In this document: one piece after another, positions 1 to 5,835 of the stretch
Numbering within the stretch: position 1 is the stretch's first letter
Layout of the letters: every line of letters starts with the position of its first letter
Source of the DNA: Pseudomonadota bacterium
GTDB taxonomy: Bacteria > Pseudomonadota > Alphaproteobacteria > Azospirillales > Azospirillaceae
Reading direction: 5' to 3'
Length of the DNA: 7,063 bases
NCBI GenBank assembly: GCA_023413605.1
Contig: JAEZPL010000002.1
Span: 1 to 7,063 of the forward strand
Program-made: the position numbers and the translations under genes
Notes under the pieces: model-generated
Seen by the model: the letters and a program-made list of their open reading frames with translations, nothing else
Database searches by the model: none
Told to the model about the DNA's origin: nothing

Positions 1-62
1 CCGGCATCCCCTTCGCCCAGGCCGGCACCACCAACAACCTCCGCGTCGTCCAGGTGGACTGA
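1..62 (+). CDS. 3' end of an unidentified gene (partial)
   Basis: The reading frame starting at base 3 is open from the left edge and ends with TGA at 60-62. It gives a C-terminal tail that reads GIPFAQAGTTNNLRVVQVD. A strong intrinsic terminator begins 29 bases after the stop, which supports this being the true end of a transcribed gene rather than a chance frame. Only 19 residues are visible, with no diagnostic motif, and I do not recognise the family. The gene runs in the same direction as the downstream response regulator, but the terminator and a gap of about 280 bp argue against a shared transcript. Confidence 0.6.
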   Translation, partial: GIPFAQAGTTNNLRVVQVD

Positions 63-90
63 GCCTTTCCCAAGGACAGCGCTTTCCAAA

Positions 91-132
91 CCAGGGCCTC
101 TCCCTCACAAGGGGAGAGGCCCTGGCATTTTT
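91..132 (+). terminator. Rho-independent terminator
   Basis: A perfect 14-bp GC-rich stem has its left arm at 91-104 and its right arm at 112-125, closed by a 7-nt loop. A run of five T follows at 128-132 after a CA dinucleotide. It sits 29 bases beyond the stop codon of the partial upstream gene, so it most likely ends that transcript and insulates the response-regulator gene. Confidence 0.9.
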
Positions 133-255
133 AGCCTTGGGGCGTTTCCAGCTTTTGGGTCCAAAGGGAATAGGCCGAGCGTAAAAGCGGAATGGAGCCG
201 ACGCTAACACAAGAACAGGAAAGAAATTCTCCCTCGCTGTGCCGGTGCGGTAACG

Positions 256-277
256 CGGATTCGCGTGGAAGAATCCG
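256..277. repeat. Perfect inverted repeat upstream of the response regulator
   Basis: CGGATTC (256-262) and GAATCCG (271-277) are perfect inverted arms of 7 bp around an 8-bp spacer. The repeat lies 63 bp before the start codon at 341, in a gap that otherwise holds only the upstream terminator and a small imperfect palindrome at 152-167. Arm length and spacing would suit a dimeric regulator's operator, possibly for autoregulation. A chance GC-rich hairpin cannot be excluded. I could not place a convincing sigma-70 promoter in this gap. Confidence 0.4.
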
Positions 278-340
278 GGACGGGGCACGTTCGCCTTCGC
301 AAGCGGATCTCTATGGCGTGCCATCACAAGGGCGGGGGAA

Positions 341-1003
341 ATGACGACAGCATTCCTAATTGATGAAAGCAGATCTTTTCAGGAACATCTGAAACGAACC
401 TTGAACAGCCGCGCCATCAACGTGGCGCGCACCTGCGGAACCCTGCGGGACGGTGCGGCCGCCCTGACGTCGGCGGGTTTCTGTCCCGACCTCCTGCTGG
501 TCGGCCTGACCGGTGCGACGCTCGACACATACGCCGACCTGCGGGGCCTCCACGCCCTGGTCCCCGGCGCGCGTCTCGTGATCCTGGAACAGCGGCTGTC
601 GATGAAGCGGCTTCGCGCCGCCCTGCATGCCGGGGCTTGCGGTTATCTGCTGAAGGACATCGCGCCGGACGCCCTGGTCCAGTCGCTGGGCGTGGTGATG
701 GCGGGAGAGACGGTGTTCCCGACGCGACTGGCGGACCTGTTGCGGCGGGACGAGTCCATCGTCCCGTGCTCGGCGGAACCTGTTCCCCGGACCGCCGCCC
801 TGTCGTGGCGCGACACGGACCTGCTGCACGGCCTTCAGAACGGCAAGTCCGTCCGCGGGATCGCCGAGGACCTCCGCATCTCCGAGACGGAGGCCAGGGC
901 CAGCCTGCGCAGCCTGTTGCGCAAGCTCAACGTGTCCAACCGCACCCAGGCGGCGATCTGGGCGGCGAACCACGGCATCCGGCCCGCGGTGGCGCCGTAC
1001 TGA
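341..1003 (+). CDS. LuxR/NarL-family response regulator with degenerate receiver
   Basis: This 220-residue protein has the two-domain layout of NarL/FixJ regulators: a receiver-like domain (about 4-120) and a LuxR-type helix-turn-helix (about 154-208). The receiver keeps the acidic pair (D8, E9) and the lysine of GYLLKD (K105). The phospho-acceptor position, normally the D of PDLxLLDL, is glycine (G55 in PDLLLVGL), and the switch Thr/Ser after the fourth strand appears to be E83. Phosphotransfer is therefore unlikely, and the domain probably dimerises or binds another signal. The HTH is recognisable by the end motif RKLNVSNRTQAA, but its start (LSWRDTDLL) departs from the usual LTxRExEVL. AAGGG at 328-332, 8 nt before the ATG, is a fair ribosome-binding site. 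No sensor kinase is adjacent. It converges on the efflux operon; its target is unknown. The first 70 bases are about 41% GC, unlike the rest of the gene. Confidence 0.88.
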   Translation: MTTAFLIDESRSFQEHLKRTLNSRAINVARTCGTLRDGAAALTSAGFCPDLLLVGLTGATLDTYADLRGLHALVPGARLVILEQRLSMKRLRAALHAGACGYLLKDIAPDALVQSLGVVMAGETVFPTRLADLLRRDESIVPCSAEPVPRTAALSWRDTDLLHGLQNGKSVRGIAEDLRISETEARASLRSLLRKLNVSNRTQAAIWAANHGIRPAVAPY

Positions 1004-1012
1004 CCTGGAATG

Positions 1013-1048
1013 AAAACGGCCCGGCCTCGAATGATCGGGGCCGGGCCG
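1013..1048 (-). terminator. Rho-independent terminator of the RND efflux operon
   Basis: A 14-bp stem pairs 1017-1030 with 1035-1048 (one G-T pair at 1027/1038) around an ATGA loop. Read on the minus strand, the hairpin is followed directly by TTTT (1016-1013). It lies 23 bp past the stop of the pump gene, as expected for the operon end. In the plus direction no T-run follows, so it is at best a weak barrier to transcripts from the response regulator that ends at 1003. Confidence 0.85.
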
Positions 1049-1071
1049 CGGATGGGAACGGTTGATGCCGG

Positions 1072-4000
1072 TCAGTCGCCGGCGGGAACCGGCTCGGCAC
1101 GCTGCGGTTGATGCGTCACGCGCCTGCTGCCGAACAGGCGGTAGACCGCGACGAAGAAGACCGGCACGAAGATGACGGCCAGCACGGTCGCCGAGATCAT
1201 GCCGCCCATGACGCCGACGCCGATGGCGTTCTGGCTTTCCGAACCGGCGCCGCTGCTGGTCGCCAGCGGCAGCACACCCAGCACGAAGGCCAGCGACGTC
1301 ATGATGATGGGACGAAGGCGCTGGCGGCACGCCTCGATGGCGGCCTCCTTCAGGTCCATGCCTTCGTCGTAGAGGGCCTTGGCGAACTCCACGATCAGGA
1401 TCGCGTTCTTCGCCGACAGGCCGATGGTGGTCAGCAGGCCCACCTGGAAATACACGTCGCTGGGCAGGCCCCGCATCGTGGCGGCGATCACCGCGCCGAT
1501 GACGCCCAGCGGCACGACCAGGATGACCGAGGCCGGCACCGACCAGCTTTCATACAGCGCGGCCAGGCACAGGAACACGATCAGCATGGACAGGGCGTAC
1601 AGCACCGGTGCCTGTGACCCGCTCAGCCGCTCCTCGTAGGACAGGCCGGTCCATTCATAGCCGATGCCCGGCGGCAGCTTGGTCATCAGCGCCTCCATCT
1701 CCTGCATCGCCTCGCCGGAGCTGACGCCCGGCGCCGCGGCGCCCTGGATGTTGATGGAGGAACTGCCGTTGTACCGCTCCAGCTTCGGCGAACCGTAGAT
1801 CCACTCACCCATGCTGAAGGCGGAGAAGGGGACCATCTGCCCGGCGTTGTTGCGCACGTACCAGCGGTCCATGTCGCTCGGCTGCATGCGGTAGGGCGCG
1901 TCGGCCTGGAGGAAGACCTTCTTCACGCGGCCCTTGTCGATGAAGTCGTTGACGTAGGACGAACCCCAGGCCGCCGACAGCGTCGTGTTGATGTCGCTGA
2001 GCGACAGGCCGAGCGCGCTCGCCTTCTCGCGGTCCACGGTCAGCCTGAACTGCGGCGTGTCCTCCAGGCCGTTGGGGCGGACGCCGACCAGCTTCGGGTT
2101 CTGGGCGGCCATGCCCAGCAGCTGGTTGCGCGCCTGCATCAGCTTGTCGTGGCCGAGCCCGCCGCGGTCGACCAGCTGGAGGTCGAAGCCGGTGGCGTTG
2201 CCGAGGCCGGGGACGGACGGCGGCATGAAGGCGAAGACCACCGCGTCCTTCACGCGCGACAGGGCGCCCATCGCGCGCCCGGCGATGGCGGCCGGCTTGC
2301 GGTCCGGCGTCGTGCGCTCGCTCCAGTCCTTCAGCCGGACGAAGGCCATGCCGGCGTTCTGGCCGCGGCCGGCGAAGTTGAAGCCGACGATGGTGAACAG
2401 GCCCTCGACGCTGTCCTTCTCCCCTTCCAGGAAGTGGGCCTCGACCAGCTTGCTGGTCTCCAGCGTGCGTTCGATGCTGGCGTTCGGCGGGGCCGACCAC
2501 AGCACGAACAGCTGCCCGCGGTCCTCTTCCGGCAGGAAGGAGGACGGCATCTGAAGGAACAGGTAGACCAACCCGCCGACGATCAGCAGATAGGCGACGC
2601 CGTAGCGCCCCAGGCGGGACACCGCGCCGCGGACGCCGCGCAGGTAGACGCGGCTGCCGCCGTCGAAACCGCGGTTGAACAGGCCGAACAGACCGCTCTT
2701 GGCGTGGCCGTGCCCATCGTCGTCCTTCAGCGGCTTCAGGATGGTGGCGCACAGCGCCGGGGTCAGAACCAGGGCCACCACCACCGACAGGGCCATGGCC
2801 GACACGATGGTCAGCGCGAACTGGCGGTAGATGGCGCCGGCCGAGCCGCCGAAGAAGGCCATCGGCACGAACACCGCGGACAGCACCAGCGCGATGCCGA
2901 TCAGCGCGCCGGTGATCTGGTCCATGGACTTGCGCGTGGCCTCGCGCGGGGACAGCTTGTCCTCGCTCATCACGCGCTCGACGTTCTCCACGACCACGAT
3001 GGCGTCGTCCACCAGCAGGCCGATGGCCAGCACCATGCCGAACATGGTCAGCACGTTGATGGAGAAGCCGAACAGCGACAGGACGCCGAAGGTGCCCAGC
3101 AGAACCACCGGCACGGCGATCGTCGGGATCAGCGTGGCCCGGAAGTTCTGCAGGAAGACGTACATCACCACGAAGACGAGGACGATCGCCTCCAGCAGCG
3201 TCTTGATCACCTCGTGGATCGACAGCTGGACGAAAGGCGTCGTGTCGTAGGGGTAGATCACCTCAAGCCCGGCCGGGAAGAAGGGCGACAGTTCGGCGAT
3301 CTTCGCCTTCACGGCGGCGGCGGTGTTCAGCGCGTTGGCGCCGGTCGCCAGCTTGACGCCCAGGCCCGCGGCGGGCTTGCCGTTGTAGCGGGCGGTGATT
3401 TCGTAGGTTTCCGACCCGATCTCGATCCGCGCCACGTCGCGCAGGCGCACCTGCGATCCGTCCGGGTTGACGCGCAGCAGGATGGCGCCGAACTCCTCCG
3501 GCGTCTGCATGCGCGACTGCGCCATGATGGTGGCGTTGAACTGCTGGCCGGGCACGGCGGGCGCGCCGCCCAGCTGGCCGGCGGACACCTGCGCGTTCTC
3601 GGTCCTGATCGCGTTGGTGACGTCGATGGTCGTCAGCTGGTGGCTGTTCAGCGCGTCGGGGTCCAACCAGATGCGCATGGCGTGCTGCGGGCCGAACACC
3701 GTGATGTCGCCCACGCCCTCGACACGGCTCATCGTGTCCTGAAGGTTGGACGCCACGAAGTCGGCGATGTCGCCCTGGGTCATCCGCCCGTCGCTGGAGA
3801 CGAAGCCGACCACCATCAGGAAGTCGTTGGAGGCCTTGGACACCTGAAGGCCGCGCTGCTGCACTTCCTGCGGCAGCAGGGGGGTGGCCAGCTGCAGCTT
3901 GTTCTGCACCTGGACCTGGGCGATGTCGGGGTTGGCCTCCGGCTCGAAGGTCAGTGTGATGGTGACGTTGCCCGACGAATCGCTGGTCGAGGACATGTAG

Positions 4001-4227
4001 CGGAAGTGGTCGAGCCCGGTCATCTTCTGCTCGATGACCTGGGTGACCGTATCCTCCAGCGTCTTCGCCGACGCGCCGGGATAGCTGGCGGTGATGGACA
4101 CCGTCGGCGGGGCGATCTTCGGGTACTGCTCGACGGGCAGGCCCAGGATCGCCAGGCCGCCCGCCAGCATGATGACGATGGCGATGACCCAGGCGAAGAC
4201 GGGCCGGTCGATGAAGAATTTTGACAT
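1072..4227 (-). CDS. RND multidrug efflux transporter, inner-membrane pump subunit (AcrB/MexB-like, HAE-1 family)
   Basis: This 1051-residue protein matches AcrB/MexB in length and architecture. It is a proton-driven antiporter that, as a trimer, captures drugs and other amphiphiles from the periplasm and membrane and passes them to an outer-membrane channel. TM1 spans about 10-30, TM2-6 about 340-500, TM7 about 541-560 and TM8-12 about 873-1030, with two large periplasmic loops. The proton-relay residues are intact: D407 and D408 in GLLVDDAIVVVENV, K940 in GLSAKNAILIVEFAK, R970 and T977 (equivalent to AcrB R971 and T978). The distal-pocket phenylalanines of AcrB also appear conserved (F136, F178, F611, F616, F618, F629), as does the GFNFAGRG switch-loop region. 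These features indicate a hydrophobic-drug pump rather than a heavy-metal pump. The start MSKFFIDRP is canonical. The upstream site is weak (GGA about 9 nt before ATG), so translation may be coupled to the adaptor gene ending 27 bp upstream. Substrates cannot be read from the sequence. Confidence 0.97.
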   Translation of the reverse strand: MSKFFIDRPVFAWVIAIVIMLAGGLAILGLPVEQYPKIAPPTVSITASYPGASAKTLEDTVTQVIEQKMTGLDHFRYMSSTSDSSGNVTITLTFEPEANPDIAQVQVQNKLQLATPLLPQEVQQRGLQVSKASNDFLMVVGFVSSDGRMTQGDIADFVASNLQDTMSRVEGVGDITVFGPQHAMRIWLDPDALNSHQLTTIDVTNAIRTENAQVSAGQLGGAPAVPGQQFNATIMAQSRMQTPEEFGAILLRVNPDGSQVRLRDVARIEIGSETYEITARYNGKPAAGLGVKLATGANALNTAAAVKAKIAELSPFFPAGLEVIYPYDTTPFVQLSIHEVIKTLLEAIVLVFVVMYVFLQNFRATLIPTIAVPVVLLGTFGVLSLFGFSINVLTMFGMVLAIGLLVDDAIVVVENVERVMSEDKLSPREATRKSMDQITGALIGIALVLSAVFVPMAFFGGSAGAIYRQFALTIVSAMALSVVVALVLTPALCATILKPLKDDDGHGHAKSGLFGLFNRGFDGGSRVYLRGVRGAVSRLGRYGVAYLLIVGGLVYLFLQMPSSFLPEEDRGQLFVLWSAPPNASIERTLETSKLVEAHFLEGEKDSVEGLFTIVGFNFAGRGQNAGMAFVRLKDWSERTTPDRKPAAIAGRAMGALSRVKDAVVFAFMPPSVPGLGNATGFDLQLVDRGGLGHDKLMQARNQLLGMAAQNPKLVGVRPNGLEDTPQFRLTVDREKASALGLSLSDINTTLSAAWGSSYVNDFIDKGRVKKVFLQADAPYRMQPSDMDRWYVRNNAGQMVPFSAFSMGEWIYGSPKLERYNGSSSINIQGAAAPGVSSGEAMQEMEALMTKLPPGIGYEWTGLSYEERLSGSQAPVLYALSMLIVFLCLAALYESWSVPASVILVVPLGVIGAVIAATMRGLPSDVYFQVGLLTTIGLSAKNAILIVEFAKALYDEGMDLKEAAIEACRQRLRPIIMTSLAFVLGVLPLATSSGAGSESQNAIGVGVMGGMISATVLAVIFVPVFFVAVYRLFGSRRVTHQPQRAEPVPAGD

Positions 4228-4254
4228 GGATGGTTTCCGTCTTGGCGCCCCGGA

Positions 4255-5436
4255 TCAGCGCGCCTGGGTGGCGGCCGGCAGGGCGGCCACGGCGCTCTGC
4301 ACCGGCACCGGCTTCACTTCGGCGCCGGGTTTGATCTTCTGCAGGCCCTCGACCACGACGCGGTCGCCGGCGCTCAGGCCTTCCGACACCAGCCAGGCGT
4401 TGCCGACGGCCCGTTCGGTCTTGATCGGGCGCAGGGACGCCTTGTTGTCCTTGCCGACGACCCAGACCTGCGCGGTGCCGTCCGGTCCGCGGGTGACCGC
4501 GGCCTGCGGAACGGTGATGGCGCCTTCGGCCACGCCCTGCTCGACGCGGGCGCGCACGAACAGGCCCGGCAGCAGGTCCAGGTTCGGGTTGGGGAAGACC
4601 GCGCGCAGCTGGACGGAGCTGGTGCCCGGATCGACCGTCACGTCGGAGAACTGAAGCTCCCCGCGCTGGCCGTAGGGGGCGTCGGCGCCCAGGAACAGCG
4701 AGACCGGGATCTTGCCGGGCTCCGCCGGGCGGATGCGGCCGGTCGCCATGTCCTGGCGAAGCTTCATCAGCTGCGAGGCGGTCTGCGTCACGTCCACGTA
4801 GATGGGGTCGAGCTGCTGGATGGTCGCCAGCGCCGTCGCCTGATTGGCGGTGACCAGGGCGCCTTCCGTCACGGCGGACTTGCCGATGCGGCCGGAGATG
4901 GGCGCGAAGACCTTGGTGTAGTCCAGGTTGATCCGCGCGAGGTTGTAGGCGGCCTTGGCCGAGGCCAGCTGCGCTTCGTTCTGCTTCAGGGACGCCGCGG
5001 CGTCGTCATAGTCCTGCTTGCTGACGACGCCTCTCTTGACGAGGTCGCCGTAGCGGGCGGCCTTGTTGCGGGCGGCCTGGAGGTTGGCCTCGGCCTTCTG
5101 GATGTCGGCCTGGGCGCTGGCCAGCGCCGCCTCGTAGGTCGCCGGGTCGATCTGGTAGAGCTGGTCGCCGGCCTTGACGTCGCTGCCCTCGCGGAAGAAC
5201 CGCTTCAGCACGATGCCGCTGACCTGCGGCCGGATTTCGGCCACCCGGAACGCCGCGGTGCGTCCCGGCAGCTCGGTGGTGATGGCAAGGCGTTGCGGCT
5301 CGATGGTCGCCACCGCGACCTCCGCCGGACCCGCCGCCGGCGGTCCGCCGGCCTGTCCCTTTTCGTTGCAGCCGGCCAGCGCCACGGTCAATGCGGCCGC
5401 TGCGGCCAGGGACAGTAAAGCCTTCGCTTTGAACAT
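4255..5436 (-). CDS. RND efflux periplasmic adaptor (membrane fusion lipoprotein, AcrA/MexA-like)
   Basis: This 393-residue adaptor links the RND pump to an outer-membrane channel. It begins with a lipoprotein signal peptide (MFKAKALL..., hydrophobic core 6-20) and lipobox LAGC with the lipidated cysteine at C23, so it should be anchored to the inner membrane. The lipoyl/barrel-sandwich halves flank an alpha-helical hairpin at about 100-168. The hairpin carries the channel-docking R-x3-L-x6-S motif (R128, L132, S139), typical of adaptors that pair with TolC/OprM channels. A beta-barrel and a membrane-proximal domain follow (about 210-375), including the typical LLPGLFVRARV and ITVPQAAV stretches. 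I chose the ATG at 5436 because GAGG (5443-5446) lies 6 nt before it and the signal peptide then sits at the N terminus. The frame stays open upstream to 5661, but that 75-residue extension is Arg/Pro-rich, would bury the signal peptide and overlaps the likely operator. It is first in the operon, ahead of the pump gene. Confidence 0.96.
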   Translation of the reverse strand: MFKAKALLSLAAAAALTVALAGCNEKGQAGGPPAAGPAEVAVATIEPQRLAITTELPGRTAAFRVAEIRPQVSGIVLKRFFREGSDVKAGDQLYQIDPATYEAALASAQADIQKAEANLQAARNKAARYGDLVKRGVVSKQDYDDAAASLKQNEAQLASAKAAYNLARINLDYTKVFAPISGRIGKSAVTEGALVTANQATALATIQQLDPIYVDVTQTASQLMKLRQDMATGRIRPAEPGKIPVSLFLGADAPYGQRGELQFSDVTVDPGTSSVQLRAVFPNPNLDLLPGLFVRARVEQGVAEGAITVPQAAVTRGPDGTAQVWVVGKDNKASLRPIKTERAVGNAWLVSEGLSAGDRVVVEGLQKIKPGAEVKPVPVQSAVAALPAATQAR

Positions 5437-5447
5437 CGGTTTCCTCG

Positions 5448-5525
5448 TCAAAACGCCGCGGCGCGGCGATGCGACCATCCAGAAAAAGACGGGTCCGGGA
5501 GGCCGTGCCCCCAGGGCCCGACCAT
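5448..5525 (-). other. Possible short upstream ORF in the efflux operon leader
   Basis: An ATG at 5525-5523, in the loop region of the leader hairpin, opens a 25-codon frame that ends with TGA at 5450-5448, eleven bases before the adaptor start codon. Its stop lies just ahead of the adaptor ribosome-binding site. There is no Shine-Dalgarno sequence before its ATG and the peptide has no recognisable feature, so it may well be chance. It is listed because its position would allow a leader-peptide role. Confidence 0.12.
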
Positions 5526-5549
5526 GCGGTCGGGTTCGTGCGGGCCCTG
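5512..5549 (-). promoter_or_regulatory. Nested hairpin in the efflux operon 5' leader
   Basis: Two overlapping perfect inverted repeats occur here. A 9-bp pair joins CAGGGCCCG (5512-5520) with CGGGCCCTG (5541-5549). A 7-bp pair joins CCCGACC (5517-5523) with GGTCGGG (5528-5534) around a 4-nt loop. Both use the CCCG at 5517-5520, so the full forms exclude each other; a 5-bp outer stem plus the inner stem could also coexist with a bulge. The structure lies about 75 nt before the adaptor ATG, inside the expected transcript. A role in attenuation or mRNA stability is inference. Confidence 0.4.
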
Positions 5550-5623
5550 CGGCCGTCCGGCACCTGCGGTTCATGCGCAGCCGCGGCGGCCTTCGCCGAT
5601 CATCCGAATTAACCCTTTTCGGA

Positions 5624-5642
5624 GTACTGTCTCGTGCAGTAC
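5624..5642. promoter_or_regulatory. Inverted repeat GTACTG-N7-CAGTAC, possible second operator half
   Basis: Perfect 6-bp arms lie at 5624-5629 and 5637-5642. The right arm overlaps the 11-bp palindrome that begins at 5639, so the two form a composite element on the efflux side of the control region. This could bind two repressor dimers or one dimer in alternative registers. It resembles the operator motif by its GTAC/TGT elements but is a looser match. Confidence 0.4.
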
Positions 5643-5652
5643 ACTGTACCGG
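5639..5652. promoter_or_regulatory. Putative TetR-family operator, efflux-operon side
   Basis: GTACACTGTAC (5639-5649) is a perfect 5-1-5 palindrome, and the whole GTACACTGTACCGG matches 5791-5804 at 13 of 14 positions. It lies in the AT-rich island 202 bp before the adaptor start codon, where the efflux promoter is expected. TetR-family repressors bind palindromes and commonly control a divergent pump operon. Assignment to the neighbouring regulator is inference. Confidence 0.55.
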
Positions 5653-5766
5653 ACGATACATTCAGATCGGGCGCTCGCGCAAGAGGGTTGTTGCCGCATC
5701 GCGGAAGGCGGGGCGCCCGCGCGTCAGTCGCCCTGCGGCATTCCGTCCGCTTGCTCCTAAAGGCGG

Positions 5767-5797
5767 TTGTGATCCGTTGCACCGCTCGTCGTACACT
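5767..5797 (+). promoter_or_regulatory. Candidate promoter of the TetR regulator
   Basis: TTGTGA (5767-5772) and TACACT (5792-5797) each match the sigma-70 consensus at 4 of 6 positions, with a longer-than-ideal 19-bp spacer. The -10 element lies inside the putative operator copy at 5791-5804, which would suit autorepression. The match is modest. Confidence 0.25.
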
Positions 5798-5804
5798 GTT
5801 CCGG
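5791..5804. promoter_or_regulatory. Putative TetR-family operator, regulator side
   Basis: GTACACTGTTCCGG repeats the motif at 5639-5652 with a single change. The core GTACA-C-TGTTC is a palindrome with one mismatch. A CTCGT block precedes both copies, directly plus one base here (5785-5789) and with a three-base gap in the other copy (5631-5635). It ends 31 bp before the regulator's ATG, a fitting place for autorepression. Its weaker symmetry might mean weaker binding than at the efflux side. Confidence 0.5.
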
Positions 5805-5822
5805 GCCCGGACGGCGGGCCCG
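5802..5822 (+). repeat. CGGGCCCG duplicated palindrome in the tetR leader
   Basis: CGGGCCCG occurs at 5802-5809 and 5815-5822, separated by GACGG. Because each unit is self-complementary, the pair is both a direct and an inverted repeat and could fold as an 8-bp GC hairpin with a 5-nt loop. It ends one base before the AGGGA ribosome-binding site (5824-5828) and overlaps the end of the operator copy. It could limit translation of the regulator, or simply reflect high GC. Confidence 0.35.
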
Positions 5823-5835
5823 CAGGGAATGCGGG

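Larger units (their letters stand above)
5437..5835. other. Divergent control region between efflux operon and TetR regulator
   Basis: This 399-bp gap has no convincing gene. It carries a relatively AT-rich island (about 5605-5665), palindromic motifs near both ends, and GC-rich hairpins in both presumed leaders. The regulator's leader is short, since its candidate operator lies 34 bp from the ATG. The efflux operon's leader would be long (about 150-200 nt) if transcription starts near the AT-rich island. I could not fix the efflux promoter. The best candidate on the minus strand is a GAGACA-like -35 (5633-5628) with TTAATT as -10 (5612-5607) and a short 15-bp spacer, which is weak. Confidence 0.6.

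Noticed and set aside
152..167. Small palindrome TTTGG-GT-CCAAA after the first terminator
   Set aside because: The arms are short, with only 5 clean pairs plus a wobble, and no context points to a function. It is within what chance would produce.
356..1330. A 324-codon minus-strand open frame across the response regulator and the end of the pump gene
   Set aside because: It is antisense to a recognisable regulator, runs through the terminator hairpin and overlaps the pump gene in another frame. Its low-complexity Arg-rich sequence marks it as a GC-driven shadow.
2149..4224. A 691-codon plus-strand open frame antisense to the pump gene
   Set aside because: Its composition is rich in His, Gln, Arg and Asp, as expected from an antisense frame of a GC-rich gene. 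It has no recognisable domain, while the minus-strand frame is an unmistakable RND transporter.
5437..5661. A 75-residue N-terminal extension of the adaptor protein
   Set aside because: The frame is open, but the extension is Arg/Pro-rich, would place the lipoprotein signal peptide internally and runs through the probable operator and leader. The ATG at 5436 has a good GAGG site and gives a standard signal peptide.
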